Below the pieces are notes generated by a model. The model was not told the DNA's origin. It ran no database searches and worked only from the letters and a program-made list of their open reading frames with translations. A stretch of 64,000 nucleotides of DNA from Limosilactobacillus frumenti DSM 13145. Lineage in GTDB: Bacteria > Bacillota > Bacilli > Lactobacillales > Lactobacillaceae. Each line of letters begins with the position of its first letter. The stretch's first letter is position 1. The translations under genes were made by a program, and so were the position numbers. The stretch spans positions 1-64,000 of the forward strand of contig NZ_AZER01000004.1 of NCBI RefSeq assembly GCF_001436045.1, given 5' to 3'. Of the stretch, positions 44,190-52,945 are shown piece after piece.

Positions 44190-44278
44190 TATCTTATCTC
44201 CATCTCTGAATCAAATTTTCTGTCACCGTTAATTATATCATGATGACGTAGTTTCAATTATTAAGAAAAGGTTTGAAT

Positions 44279-45577
44279 CTACCGATGCTCGGGAACGATC
44301 TGGAATACTGAAATTCCCTCAGATTTAATAAATTGATGGGCCACTTGATACAGGTCCTCAATACTAATTGTCCGGAGCTCAGTGATTTCATCCATCAAAG
44401 TGGCATTATCGAATAATTGACCACCAAAATGGTTAGCTTGCGCCTCTGGTGAATCTAACAGGCCAATTAAGCGGCCAATTTCAGCATTCTTAATGCCCAC
44501 AAACCTAGTCCGCACAGCCTCAATCTGTTGGTCCGCACTTTCCAAAATAGCAATTACTTCATCCGCAAACCGTTCCATCTGCTCTGTATCAGAACTGAAG
44601 TAAGCGAAGTAAAAGTCACGCTGCATTTCTAGGTTGTAGGAAAAGGAGTCATCCAATACTTCAGTGTTGTAAAGCCGCAAATAATTATCGGAAGTATCGT
44701 CAAACAATACATCTAATAATAAATCAATAGCCAATTTATAGTGCAGTAATTCCCTTCCTGTGTAAGAAACCGGTAATCCACGAATACCTACCATTACTTT
44801 GGGACGAGCAACGTCCATTGTCAACGAACGAAATGGAATAACATCGTGACCGGATGGGTCATACAAGTCATTTTTTCGTTCAGGTTTTTGTGCTGAGTCA
44901 AATTGCCGACGTTGCTGATTGATGGTCACCCAGTTAAGGGTTTCTTGAGGGTCCATCTTGCCAGTAATCACAAGATTCATATTACTTGGCTGATAAAAGG
45001 TCCGGTACGTCTTCATCAAGATATCAGCCGTGATCTGGCTAATTGAGTCAACAGTCCCAGCAATATCAATGTGCATCGGATCATGTGGGTACAAATTACC
45101 TAGCATTCCCAAATAAAGGCGCCAACCAGCATCGTCATCGTACATTTGAATTTCCTGACCAATGATGCCCTGTTCCTTTGCAACGGTTTGGGCCGTAAAA
45201 TAGGGATCCTGAACGAAATCAAGTAAAACATCTAAATTTTCGTGCAGGTGGCTCGTCGTGGAAAATAGGTATGATGTCTGCGTAAAACTAGTAAAAGCAT
45301 TCGAATCAGCTCCCAATTGACCAAACAAGTCAAATGCATCATGATCTTCCTTTTCAAACATTTTATGTTCAAGAAAGTGGGCCACCCCATCAGGAACACG
45401 AATATAGTCTTTTCCACCGTAAGGGATAAATTGATTATCAATGGAGCCAAAGTTAGTGGTGAACATCGCGTAGGTCTTATGAAAGTTTCGCATTGGAATC
45501 ATGTGAACTGCTAAGCCATTTGCTAATTGCGCTTGATAAACTGGTTGTTCAAATTCTGAATAAACTTTTTTATCCAT
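44279..45577 (-). CDS. yfmH: M16 family peptidase YfmH-like (zinc-site subunit)
   Basis: A 432-residue M16 (pitrilysin) protein with the inverted zinc motif HFLEHKMFE (about residues 66-74), HXXEH present, and the second ligand Glu further on in EQGIIGQEIQMYDDD. It is annotated in many genomes as linked to EF-P 5-aminopentanol modification by context. It pairs with the motif-less partner encoded two bases upstream, resembling heterodimeric M16 peptidases. The reductase gene ymfI, which follows ymfH in Bacillus, is absent here; rodZ comes next. Confidence 0.92.
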   Translation of the reverse strand: MDKKVYSEFEQPVYQAQLANGLAVHMIPMRNFHKTYAMFTTNFGSIDNQFIPYGGKDYIRVPDGVAHFLEHKMFEKEDHDAFDLFGQLGADSNAFTSFTQTSYLFSTTSHLHENLDVLLDFVQDPYFTAQTVAKEQGIIGQEIQMYDDDAGWRLYLGMLGNLYPHDPMHIDIAGTVDSISQITADILMKTYRTFYQPSNMNLVITGKMDPQETLNWVTINQQRRQFDSAQKPERKNDLYDPSGHDVIPFRSLTMDVARPKVMVGIRGLPVSYTGRELLHYKLAIDLLLDVLFDDTSDNYLRLYNTEVLDDSFSYNLEMQRDFYFAYFSSDTEQMERFADEVIAILESADQQIEAVRTRFVGIKNAEIGRLIGLLDSPEAQANHFGGQLFDNATLMDEITELRTISIEDLYQVAHQFIKSEGISVFQIVPEHR

Positions 45578-45579
45578 AG

Positions 45580-46836
45580 CTACCTCTTTTCACCACTTAA
45601 TAGATAGGTTGTTTGCAATTTAGCCATTGAAGCTACCTTGACAATTTGTTCATTAGAAACGGCATTTATTTGATCAGCAAAGTTTTTGACTGGTTGTAAT
45701 CCCAGGAGCTGTTCAACAAGTCGATGCTCCAAGACATTCGTCGCTAAATCCTTACCAGCTTGTTGCTGATTGATAATCGCATCCTTAATTTCTTGAACCG
45801 TTGCCTGATCAAATTCTCCATGTTGGATAGCTGTCAATTGTTGGTTAATCATATCAACTACTTGATCATGGTCGGCTGCTTTGATCCCCGTCTGGACTGT
45901 CATTAGTCCACTAAAAGGTGATAGACGTGAAGATGCATAATAAGCTAAACTGGCTTTCTCACGAACGTTGGTAAAGAGCTTGGAGTAAGGACTCCCACCG
46001 AATAAACCATTAAAAACCACCGCTGGAAAATACGTCGGTTGTCGATAATAAACGGGCAATTGGTAACCGAGATTCAGCTTAGCTTGGGTAATCCGTTGCC
46101 GTTCATAAACCTGCAAAATGTCATCGTGCAGCGGCTGATTATAAAAAACCGCTGACTGTTTGGTTTGTAGACGAGCCGTAAATGGCAGTGTCCCAATTTG
46201 GTCACGAACTGCTTCTGGTTGAACGTCCCCCATCACAAATATGTCAACCCGGTCATCATTAATCATCTGTTGGTAGGTATTAACTAAACTCGCAGGAGTT
46301 AGTCTAGGCAAGTCAGCTAATTGCCCAAAACTGGGCGTCCTCATTACTGAATTACTCTGATAGTACAATGCACATAGTTTTTGGTGAGCATAAAATTGCT
46401 TGTCATCATAGAGTGATTTAATGGTGCTGGCAAGGTTATTCACTTGTAAACGGAAAGTAGGACTATCAAATTCACCCTGCTCAACAAGGGGGTGGAATAG
46501 CATTTGATTAATTAAATCAATTACCTGAGAAAATAGGGGCTGGTCTGAATAACGGTCATTAACAAAACTTGCTTTTAACCGGACCGTATGCAGACGCCCA
46601 ACTCTCCCGACCATCATCGTGACATAGGCGCCATACAACTTAGCTAACTGACGAGCAAGTGCCGTTTGCGTTGGGTAAAGGTGGGTACTAGTTTCTAACA
46701 AATTAGCTAATAAGTTTCGGGAGGTTGCATTGGTATTCGTTTGTGGAGTAGCAAAGTTAATTAAGACATGGGTTAGCTTGAATTGCTTAGTCGGAATAAT
46801 ATGTAAATTTACTCCGGGCTGTAAACAAAAGTCCAC
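45580..46836 (-). CDS. yfmF: M16 family protein YfmF-like (no zinc motif)
   Basis: A 418-residue M16-like protein without HXXEH: the equivalent region reads LLANLLETSTHLYPT, so it is probably the non-catalytic partner of the next gene. Features such as NGLFGGSPYSKLFTNVREKASLAYYASSRL (substrate R/Y pair; about residues 270-300, read in two parts) are retained. The start is GTG with AAGGAG upstream. First gene of yfmF-yfmH-rodZ-pgsA. Confidence 0.92.
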   Translation of the reverse strand: MDFCLQPGVNLHIIPTKQFKLTHVLINFATPQTNTNATSRNLLANLLETSTHLYPTQTALARQLAKLYGAYVTMMVGRVGRLHTVRLKASFVNDRYSDQPLFSQVIDLINQMLFHPLVEQGEFDSPTFRLQVNNLASTIKSLYDDKQFYAHQKLCALYYQSNSVMRTPSFGQLADLPRLTPASLVNTYQQMINDDRVDIFVMGDVQPEAVRDQIGTLPFTARLQTKQSAVFYNQPLHDDILQVYERQRITQAKLNLGYQLPVYYRQPTYFPAVVFNGLFGGSPYSKLFTNVREKASLAYYASSRLSPFSGLMTVQTGIKAADHDQVVDMINQQLTAIQHGEFDQATVQEIKDAIINQQQAGKDLATNVLEHRLVEQLLGLQPVKNFADQINAVSNEQIVKVASMAKLQTTYLLSGEKR

Positions 46837-46898
46837 GATTATTTATCTCCTTCGCGATTGACAATTACATTGTCTTCTTCTTTTTCACACACTGAACT

Positions 46899-46927
46899 AT
46901 CATACTTGATTGCTAAACGAATTACAA
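46899..46927 (-). promoter_or_regulatory. Promoter of yfmF-yfmH-rodZ-pgsA
   Basis: On the minus strand there is a -35 TTGTAA (46922-46927) and a -10 TATGAT (46899-46904) with a 17-base spacer, about 60 bases before the GTG start. Confidence 0.6.
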
Positions 46928-46953
46928 ACCGTCACTTAAAATAATTCCTCAAA

Positions 46954-46988
46954 CAAAAAAATTCCCACCAATCACAATTGGCAGGAAT
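46954..46988 (-). terminator. Rho-independent terminator after amino-acid ABC operon
   Basis: On the minus strand ATTCCTGCCAAT and ATTGGTGGGAAT form an imperfect 12-bp stem with a four-base loop, followed by TTTTTTTG. Confidence 0.88.
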
Positions 46989-47002
46989 CCCTATTTGAAC
47001 AA

Positions 47003-47848
47003 TTAATTGTTCGGTCCAAGATAATTACTCTTGGTTCCAAACCACTTTTCATTCAACTTTTGCAATTGACCATTTCGTTGCAGACGACCTAAGCCATCAT
47101 TAATTTTCTTTCGTAATGTGCGGTCACCTTTCCGCATCCCGACAGCATAGTGTTCAGCTGGCATTGCTGGACTAATGTAAGTTGCATAACTCTTACTGTT
47201 GCTTTGGTGTTGAATGTAATAGTCAGCATAAACCTGGTCCATCAGGATCCCTTGAATCCGGTTGGCATTCAAATCAATAAATGCGTCTGGGAAGGTGTCG
47301 TAGAGGACGGGACTCTTGTGTTTAATTAAGTCCTTTAACAGTTTAGGCTTAGCATCTAATGCAGTTGCCCCAGTCGAACCATTTTGAACACCGAGGGATT
47401 TACCCTTCATCCCCTGGAAATTATCGATGTGCTTACTCTTCTTAGTAACCAAAACCTGCTTGTTTTCCAGGTAGTAACGACTAAACGCAACTTTCTTTCG
47501 CCGTGCTGGGTTAACCGAATAACCATTCCAGAGAAGATCAATGGTCCCATTCTTCAATTCCGTTTCCTTCATTGACCAATCAATCGGCTGAAAGTCAACT
47601 TTAATGCCGTATTGCTTAAAGACTGCTCGGGCTAAATCCACGTCATAACCAACCAACTTACCATTCTTCTGTCGGAAGCCCATTGGCACAAAACTATCAT
47701 CCAACCCAACGATGACCTTCTTACGTCGTTCAATTCGTTGCCAGGTATCTTGAGTATTAGCACGTTCCGTAACATTTTCACACCCAGCTAATGCAAAGAT
47801 CGGTACTATGAGAATTAAAATTAATAACCAATTTTTGAGCCGTTTCAT
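47003..47848 (-). CDS. Amino-acid ABC transporter substrate-binding lipoprotein
   Basis: A 281-residue extracellular solute-binding protein family 3 lipoprotein. The signal peptide LLILILIVPIFALAGC ends in the lipobox LAGC (lipidated Cys at about residue 23). The binding core begins KVIVGLDDSFVPMGFRQKNG and GYDVDLARAVFKQYG, typical of polar amino acid receptors, with the SVNPARRKKVAFSRYYLENK region. The ligand cannot be fixed; the T-box leader suggests a single amino acid. Last gene of a permease-ATPase-receptor operon. Confidence 0.93.
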   Translation of the reverse strand: MKRLKNWLLILILIVPIFALAGCENVTERANTQDTWQRIERRKKVIVGLDDSFVPMGFRQKNGKLVGYDVDLARAVFKQYGIKVDFQPIDWSMKETELKNGTIDLLWNGYSVNPARRKKVAFSRYYLENKQVLVTKKSKHIDNFQGMKGKSLGVQNGSTGATALDAKPKLLKDLIKHKSPVLYDTFPDAFIDLNANRIQGILMDQVYADYYIQHQSNSKSYATYISPAMPAEHYAVGMRKGDRTLRKKINDGLGRLQRNGQLQKLNEKWFGTKSNYLGPNN

Positions 47849-47877
47849 TCTATCACTCTCCCGATGAGTAGCTATTC

Positions 47878-48513
47878 CTAGTCGATTGGCTTAACTTTCA
47901 GCAAATTATCAGCAATTTCTTGAGCAAAGTCCAAATCGTGAGTAACTACAAGCTGAGTCATACCACTCTTCTTGAGGTTCAGAATAATTTTCGCCACTTC
48001 CTGACGTAAATTGGGATCCAATGCTGAGGTTGGTTCATCATAACACAGGATCTTAGGCTTCATAGCCAATGCCCGCGCAATGGCCACCCGTTGTTTTTGA
48101 CCACCAGATAGTTGCCAAGGATACAAATCACCCTTCGTTGATAAACCCAGTTCACTCAATAACTGAGCTGCTTGTTTCTCTGCATCCTTCTTCGTTTCTT
48201 TCAGGACCATCATCGGCGCTAAGGTAATATTATCCATGACTGACAAATTAGGAAAAAGGTTGAAATCCTGGAAAACAACCCCAATTACCCGGTCAGAATC
48301 TTTGGTTCCCTGTGGATCAAATGGTTGGCCATTCATTAAGAAAGTTCCACTATCTGGTGTTTCAAGGCCAGTAATGCAGCGAAGCAAAGTCGTCTTACCA
48401 GCACCAGAAGGACCAACAATACAAAGAATTTCGTCATCGTTCACTGTCAGATTAACGCCGTCCAAAATAACACGGTCGCCAAAGCTCTTTTTTAAATTTT
48501 TAACTTCTAACAT
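47878..48513 (-). CDS. Amino-acid ABC transporter ATP-binding protein
   Basis: A 211-residue ATPase of the PAAT (GlnQ) type, slightly shorter than the usual 240. Walker A is GPSGAGKTTLLR (residues 34-45), Q loop FQDFNLFPN, signature LSGGQKQRVAIARAL (about 133-147), Walker B ILCYDEPTSALDP and the His switch VVTHD. It lies 13 bases after the permease gene. Confidence 0.95.
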   Translation of the reverse strand: MLEVKNLKKSFGDRVILDGVNLTVNDDEILCIVGPSGAGKTTLLRCITGLETPDSGTFLMNGQPFDPQGTKDSDRVIGVVFQDFNLFPNLSVMDNITLAPMMVLKETKKDAEKQAAQLLSELGLSTKGDLYPWQLSGGQKQRVAIARALAMKPKILCYDEPTSALDPNLRQEVAKIILNLKKSGMTQLVVTHDLDFAQEIADNLLKVKPID

Positions 48514-48526
48514 TGGCTAGTCCTCC

Positions 48527-49174
48527 TTACTTAAAGTATGAGTAACGTTTTTCCACACGCCGTAATACTAATGTGCAAATACCAACTAAAATTAGGTAAA
48601 TCAAGGCAACTAATAATAATGGTACCAAGGTAACATCCCGTGACGTTGCCACATTTCCGGCCCGCAGAAGATCACCAAGACCGATAACGTAAACTAATGA
48701 AGAATCCTTGACTAAGTTAATAACTTCATTACCGATTGACGGGATAACGATCTTAACAACTTGGGGAATGATAATCTTGCGAATTGTTTGCCAGTAGCTC
48801 AAACGCAGAACTCGCGCTGCTTCAAACTGACCAACCGAAACTGACTGAAAGCCACCACGGAAGATTTCGGCAAAGTATGCAGCATAGTTCAAAATAAAGG
48901 CAACTAATGCGGCGTCATACCGTTGGAAAACAATACCAATAATTGGTAAACCATAAAATACGAAAATTAATTGCAGTAATAATGGTGTCCCCCGCATCAG
49001 CCAAACATAGACTTCTAAGATCCATTGTAAGGGGCGAATCTTCGAAGTTAGGCCCAGACTTACAACAATCCCAAGCGGGATCGATACGACCAGCGTCCAG
49101 AAGAAGATTTGTAATGTTAGCCAAGCACCTTGGAACAGTGATGGCAAAATCTCAAAAACATAATTTAATGACAT
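48527..49174 (-). CDS. Amino-acid ABC transporter permease
   Basis: A 215-residue HisM/GlnP-type permease with about five helices. It has GAWLTLQIFFWTLVVSIPLG at the N-terminus, GTPLLLQLIFVFYGLP (about residues 62-77) and the EAA loop EAARVLRLSYWQTIRKIIIPQ (about 118-138, read in parts). First gene of the operon, following the T-box leader. Confidence 0.95.
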   Translation of the reverse strand: MSLNYVFEILPSLFQGAWLTLQIFFWTLVVSIPLGIVVSLGLTSKIRPLQWILEVYVWLMRGTPLLLQLIFVFYGLPIIGIVFQRYDAALVAFILNYAAYFAEIFRGGFQSVSVGQFEAARVLRLSYWQTIRKIIIPQVVKIVIPSIGNEVINLVKDSSLVYVIGLGDLLRAGNVATSRDVTLVPLLLVALIYLILVGICTLVLRRVEKRYSYFK

Positions 49175-49565
49175 CTTAAAGCCTCCCTATCAAAAAATCC
49201 CCTTGAGCTTTTATGCTAGCTCAAGAGGACGAATAAACCGTGTTTCCACCTCAATTTACAATTGCCTCACGACAACTGCCTCATCAAGTTTACCTTAACT
49301 AAAAAACGCTCTCATAACCATTCCGGCTATGAGGGCGTTTCCGCGGTCCCACCTCATAATGTCATTCCTTCACAAGAATGACCTCAGCAAGTTCATCAAG
49401 ATAAACTCTGCGCTGTAACGGGCAACCCCGGATTTTCCTACCGTATTCAGAAAACCAACTAACAGATGTGATTCAAGAAAACCACCCTACCTGTTTCCAT
49501 CAATTCAGGCTCTCTGAAAAAGTGAGAATCTTTACTAGTCTGCTCATCGTTTTTTAATTATTGTT
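49175..49565 (-). promoter_or_regulatory. T-box riboswitch of the amino-acid ABC transporter operon
   Basis: On the minus strand the leader shows stem I with AGTA and AGAGAG, the loop CCTGAATTGATGGAAACAGG, a specifier region CTTGAATCACATCTG, the T-box AGGTGGGACCGCGG (49341-49354; TGGGACC instead of the usual TGGTACC), and a strong terminator at 49303-49340. The candidate specifier is CAC (His), with TCA (Ser) possible in another register. It fills the whole 430-base gap between mreD and the permease; a second downstream stretch (49201-49300) has repeats of TGAGG and another hairpin GAGCTAGCATAAAAGCTC. Confidence 0.85.
49303..49340 (-). terminator. T-box attenuator terminator
   Basis: On the minus strand AACGCCCTCATAGCC, a five-base loop and GGTTATGAGAGCGTT, followed by TTTTTAG. 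The left arm overlaps the T-box pairing region, as expected for a switch between antiterminator and terminator. Confidence 0.88.
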
Positions 49566-49569
49566 TATG

Positions 49570-49598
49570 ATAATATACTCTCTTTTTTAATCTGTCAA
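49570..49598 (-). promoter_or_regulatory. Promoter of the T-box/ABC transporter operon
   Basis: On the minus strand there is a consensus -35 TTGACA (49593-49598) and a -10 TATTAT (49570-49575) with a 17-base spacer, immediately after mreD. Confidence 0.8.
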
Positions 49599-49606
49599 TA
49601 CTTAAT

Positions 49607-50152
49607 TTAAACTCTTTGATCATTTAAAGCGTGTTGATAAAGTACCGATACTGGCCAATAAAAGATGACAAAGTACACTAAATTTAAGGCAAGTGTTGGT
49701 GTCAAACTAAATAAGAGAAAGTCACCGATCCCCATACTGGTAATTCCTACTAATGAATAAGCCCAATACGTTAAAGTCATCAAAACAACAATGTCGACAA
49801 AGAAGATCATGATAATTGTTAAGAAAGATGGACTAAAGTAACGGGATAAAACTTTTGTTAATTCAACAATTAATGGAAAAAGAAAAATATTTAGCCCCAG
49901 AATACCACTACTATACAAGTCAAATACGACCCCCGCAGCAATTGAAAATGGGATCAGGGGAATGGAAATATCCTGTTCGAAGAAATAGGATAATACCAGC
50001 CATAAAATTACTAATTCACTGACCATCGAGTATGGGTAAGCAAAGTACAACTTGGCCCAGAGGTTACTGAGGGATCCATCCAAGAACAACGCTAAAAATA
50101 GCCCAATCGGAAAAATAAATCTTAATCGTGATAATCGATACATTCTCAGCAC
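49607..50152 (-). CDS. mreD: Rod shape-determining protein MreD
   Basis: MreD, 181 residues, with about five to six helices (for example FIFPIGLFLALFLDGSLSNL, SELVILWLVLSYFF, SILYDLYS-like AAGVVFDLYSSGILGLNIF). Membrane partner of MreC in the elongasome. It lies five bases after mreC. The family is weakly conserved; the call is helped by position. Confidence 0.92.
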   Translation of the reverse strand: MLRMYRLSRLRFIFPIGLFLALFLDGSLSNLWAKLYFAYPYSMVSELVILWLVLSYFFEQDISIPLIPFSIAAGVVFDLYSSGILGLNIFLFPLIVELTKVLSRYFSPSFLTIIMIFFVDIVVLMTLTYWAYSLVGITSMGIGDFLLFSLTPTLALNLVYFVIFYWPVSVLYQHALNDQRV

Positions 50153-50157
50153 CTCGA

Positions 50158-51003
50158 TTAAGCAGGTTCAGCAACGGTTACAATGTTAATATCATTGAAA
50201 TTAGCTGCTGGTCGAATATAAATTTTTTGAGCAAGTCCATAGTCATCCTTGCCAACTCGGCTCACTTTACCAACGTAAAGGCCTTTTGGTGTCACACCAC
50301 CCATTCCACTAGTGGAAACTTTGGTACCGGCCTTAATCTTGGCTTTAGATGTGACCTGCCCCATGATTAACTCACCACTAGCAGCATCGTAACCAGTGAT
50401 AATACCATTCACGGCTTTGCCACTGGCATCCAAAGTGATAGCAAAACGGTTTGCTGCATCGTTAGTATTGCTCAGCAATTCCACTTTACTATTGGTCTTA
50501 TTCACTTCGGCGATCCGACCAATCAAGCCACTACCACTCATTACGGGCATATTCTTCTTGATACCGTTAGACTCACCCTTATTGATTACCAGTTGCTTTT
50601 GCCAAGCAGATGGAGTCCGCATATAAACTGAAGCAGTAACCGTATTATAGTCAGTCAAGCTCTTGTTTAATTTTAATTCTTGCTTTAACTGTTTATTTTC
50701 GTGAGCTAGTGTTTGATCCCGAACCTTAGTTTGCGCCAGATCGGTAACTTGTTGCTTCAGCGCCCGGTTTTCCGAATAAGTGTTAAATAGCTGGCCAACT
50801 GAGCTCATCCCGTCAGAAACAGCATTTGCCGGAACAGCAACAATGCCGTCAGCAAAGCCAACAATATCATTACCAAACTGTTGAATCAGCGGAGGTGTGG
50901 AACGACGGTTTCGTAATGAAACTGAACCCGCCATTAATCCGAAGCATATTACCAGGATAATGACAACCATAACTAATCGTCGATTTGAAAAGAATTTCTG
51001 CAT
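50158..51003 (-). CDS. mreC: Rod shape-determining protein MreC
   Basis: MreC, 281 residues. One N-terminal helix (LVMVVIILVICFGLMAGSV, about residues 9-27), a coiled coil (about 60-105, NRALKQQVTDLAQTK), then the outside beta barrel with NKGESNGIKKNMPVMSGSGL and VSTSGMGGVTPKGLYVGKV. The ATG at 51003 has GGAGG six bases upstream; a start 15 bases earlier is unlikely. Between mreB and mreD. Confidence 0.95.
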   Translation of the reverse strand: MQKFFSNRRLVMVVIILVICFGLMAGSVSLRNRRSTPPLIQQFGNDIVGFADGIVAVPANAVSDGMSSVGQLFNTYSENRALKQQVTDLAQTKVRDQTLAHENKQLKQELKLNKSLTDYNTVTASVYMRTPSAWQKQLVINKGESNGIKKNMPVMSGSGLIGRIAEVNKTNSKVELLSNTNDAANRFAITLDASGKAVNGIITGYDAASGELIMGQVTSKAKIKAGTKVSTSGMGGVTPKGLYVGKVSRVGKDDYGLAQKIYIRPAANFNDINIVTVAEPA

Positions 51004-51101
51004 ACTATTCCTCCACAAATACCTAATAAAAAGAAAGGACCAGACAAAACAAATCGTTTTGCGACCAGCCCCATCTGTTATAGATATGGTTTTAATTGAT
51101 G

Positions 51102-52106
51102 CTACTTTTTCTTCATTACGTCGATGCTCTTCAGAGATTCACCAGTACCAATGGCAACACAATCAAGTGGATCATTAGCAATGAATACAGGAACCTTAGT
51201 AGCATCAGCAATAACGTCTGGCAAGTGCTTCAATAATGCACCACCACCAGTTAAGACGATTCCGTGGTCAATAACGTCGGCAGCGATTTCTGGAGAGGTT
51301 TCTTCCAAAGTACCCTTGATGGCGTCGATAATTGCACTAACAACATCTTGTAATGCTTCAGAAACATCCTTAGCAGAAACTTCCATGGTCTTTGGCAATC
51401 CAGTAACAAGATCACGACCTCGGACTTCAGTAGTTCCCATTTCAGCAGCTGCCTCAGGCGAAGCTGAACCGATATCCCACTTCAGTTTTTCAGCTGTCCG
51501 TTCACCAATCAATAGGTTCATGTTTGAACGAACGTATTGAGCAATGGCATCATTCATCTTATCTCCAGCCATCCGAATGGAACGACTAGAAACAATCCCA
51601 CCGAGAGAAATTGTTGCGACATCAGTAGTCCCACCACCAATGTCAACCACCATACTACCAGTTGGGTCCATTACAGGTAACCCGGCCCCAATGGCAGCGG
51701 CAAATGGTTCTTCGATAACGTACGCATCACGAGCACCGGCCACGCGGGTAGCATCAATGACGGCCCGTTTTTCAACTTCGGTAATCCCACTTGGTACACA
51801 AACCATAACGTAAGGCTTCCCATTAGCTGAACCAATGGCTTTTTCAATGTAGTACTTCATCATCGTAACCGTCGTATCGTAATCCGCAATGACCCCGTCC
51901 TTCATTGGCCGAATAGCGGTAATACTACCTGGTGTCCGTCCAATCATGTCACGAGCATCCTTACCGACGGAAATAACTTTATTAGTCTTCGTATTCCGGG
52001 CAACAACTGAAGGTTCGCGTAACACAATTCCCTTACCTTCAACGTAAACGATTGTGTTAGCAGTCCCTAAATCGATCCCCAGATTTTTGGCTCCGATTCC
52101 TAGCAA
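51102..52106 (-). CDS. mreB: Rod shape-determining protein MreB
   Basis: Actin-like MreB, 334 residues. Phosphate loop 1 is [14 protein letters not shown] (residues 9-22), phosphate 2 [18 protein letters not shown] (about 157-174), and the adenosine motif [15 protein letters not shown] (about 285-299). It begins at TTG 52106 with AAGGGA about ten bases upstream; an out-of-frame ATG lies near it. Heads mreBCD and indicates rod-shaped cells. Confidence 0.96.
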   Translation of the reverse strand: MLGIGAKNLGIDLGTANTIVYVEGKGIVLREPSVVARNTKTNKVISVGKDARDMIGRTPGSITAIRPMKDGVIADYDTTVTMMKYYIEKAIGSANGKPYVMVCVPSGITEVEKRAVIDATRVAGARDAYVIEEPFAAAIGAGLPVMDPTGSMVVDIGGGTTDVATISLGGIVSSRSIRMAGDKMNDAIAQYVRSNMNLLIGERTAEKLKWDIGSASPEAAAEMGTTEVRGRDLVTGLPKTMEVSAKDVSEALQDVVSAIIDAIKGTLEETSPEIAADVIDHGIVLTGGGALLKHLPDVIADATKVPVFIANDPLDCVAIGTGESLKSIDVMKKK

Positions 52107-52155
52107 ATCTGCTTCTTCCCTTCATAATTAATTGTTTAAATAATTGATCGTGCAT

Positions 52156-52164
52156 ATTATACCA
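52156..52164 (-). promoter_or_regulatory. Extended -10 promoter of mreB
   Basis: On the minus strand TGGTATAAT, an extended -10 with perfect TATAAT (52156-52161) but no good -35, about 50 bases before the mreB start. Confidence 0.55.
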
Positions 52165-52262
52165 TAGCCATTTCTGACATACGAACATTACTATACAAAA
52201 TTAGCCATTAAAAGACCAACAAATTTACCAGAAATTTAAGCTTTTTTTAGACTTTCTGCCAA

Positions 52263-52883
52263 TCAGCTCGTATGTCGTTGATTTTCACGCCAGCTGTAAT
52301 AGCTTTCGTGGCCAATAATCATAAAATCTAAAAACTGGAGGCCTAGAATGTTGCATCCCCGATGCAGTCGTTTCGCCATCACTAAGTCCTGCGCAGAGGG
52401 CTCGACGTTACCCGAAGGATGATTATGAACCACTGCCAGTCCTGCCGCTGACTTTTTCAATGCCTGGTTAAAGACTCGTTCAGGATATAATGGACATTCA
52501 CTTCGCCCACCCCGAAAAAGTTCCTGAATATCGATAATATTATTACGAACATCGGTAACAACTAGCAGTACCGTTTCCTGATCATTGTCGGCTAATAAAT
52601 CCATCATCTCCGTACTTAAGATAAAGCTAGAAAAGGCATGACCTAACAGTGGACGATGGCTCAATTGTATAAGGCGGCCCAAATGGATAGTATCGAGGAA
52701 GCTCTTCATCTGGGGATGCCAAGTGATGCATTCAGCATAATCTTCATCATCCATGTTTTTGACCGCGTTTGCAGTGGGAAATTTTTGAAGAAAATTGGTT
52801 GCTAATTTTGTTCTGCCATCGTTATTGCTGTCAAAGATGGTGTGTACTAAGCGCACATACTGCTGCTCGTTTCCTAATTTCAT
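52263..52883 (-). CDS. radC: RadC family JAB-domain protein
   Basis: RadC (YsxA-like) protein, 206 residues. The C-terminal JAMM domain shows the metal motif HNHPSGNVEPSAQD (about residues 154-167) and the upstream glutamate region. The N-terminal part has a helix-hairpin-helix-like region. Despite the name, a role in repair is not established. Upstream of mreB in many Firmicutes, as here. Confidence 0.92.
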   Translation of the reverse strand: MKLGNEQQYVRLVHTIFDSNNDGRTKLATNFLQKFPTANAVKNMDDEDYAECITWHPQMKSFLDTIHLGRLIQLSHRPLLGHAFSSFILSTEMMDLLADNDQETVLLVVTDVRNNIIDIQELFRGGRSECPLYPERVFNQALKKSAAGLAVVHNHPSGNVEPSAQDLVMAKRLHRGCNILGLQFLDFMIIGHESYYSWRENQRHTS

Positions 52884-52945
52884 ACATTAAAACTCCTTTT
52901 AGCTCTCTATGTAATAAGAACGCCAAAAGGAGTTTCTTTGCACTT

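Noticed and set aside
51050-51100. Hairpin between mreB and mreC as a terminator
   Set aside because: Only a short AAAAC/GTTTT stem pairs well; the flanking GACCAG copies are direct, not inverted, so a strong stop is unlikely and mreBC is probably one transcript.
51124-51540. 138-codon plus-strand ORF opposite mreB
   Set aside because: Mirror frame of a conserved gene with no independent support.
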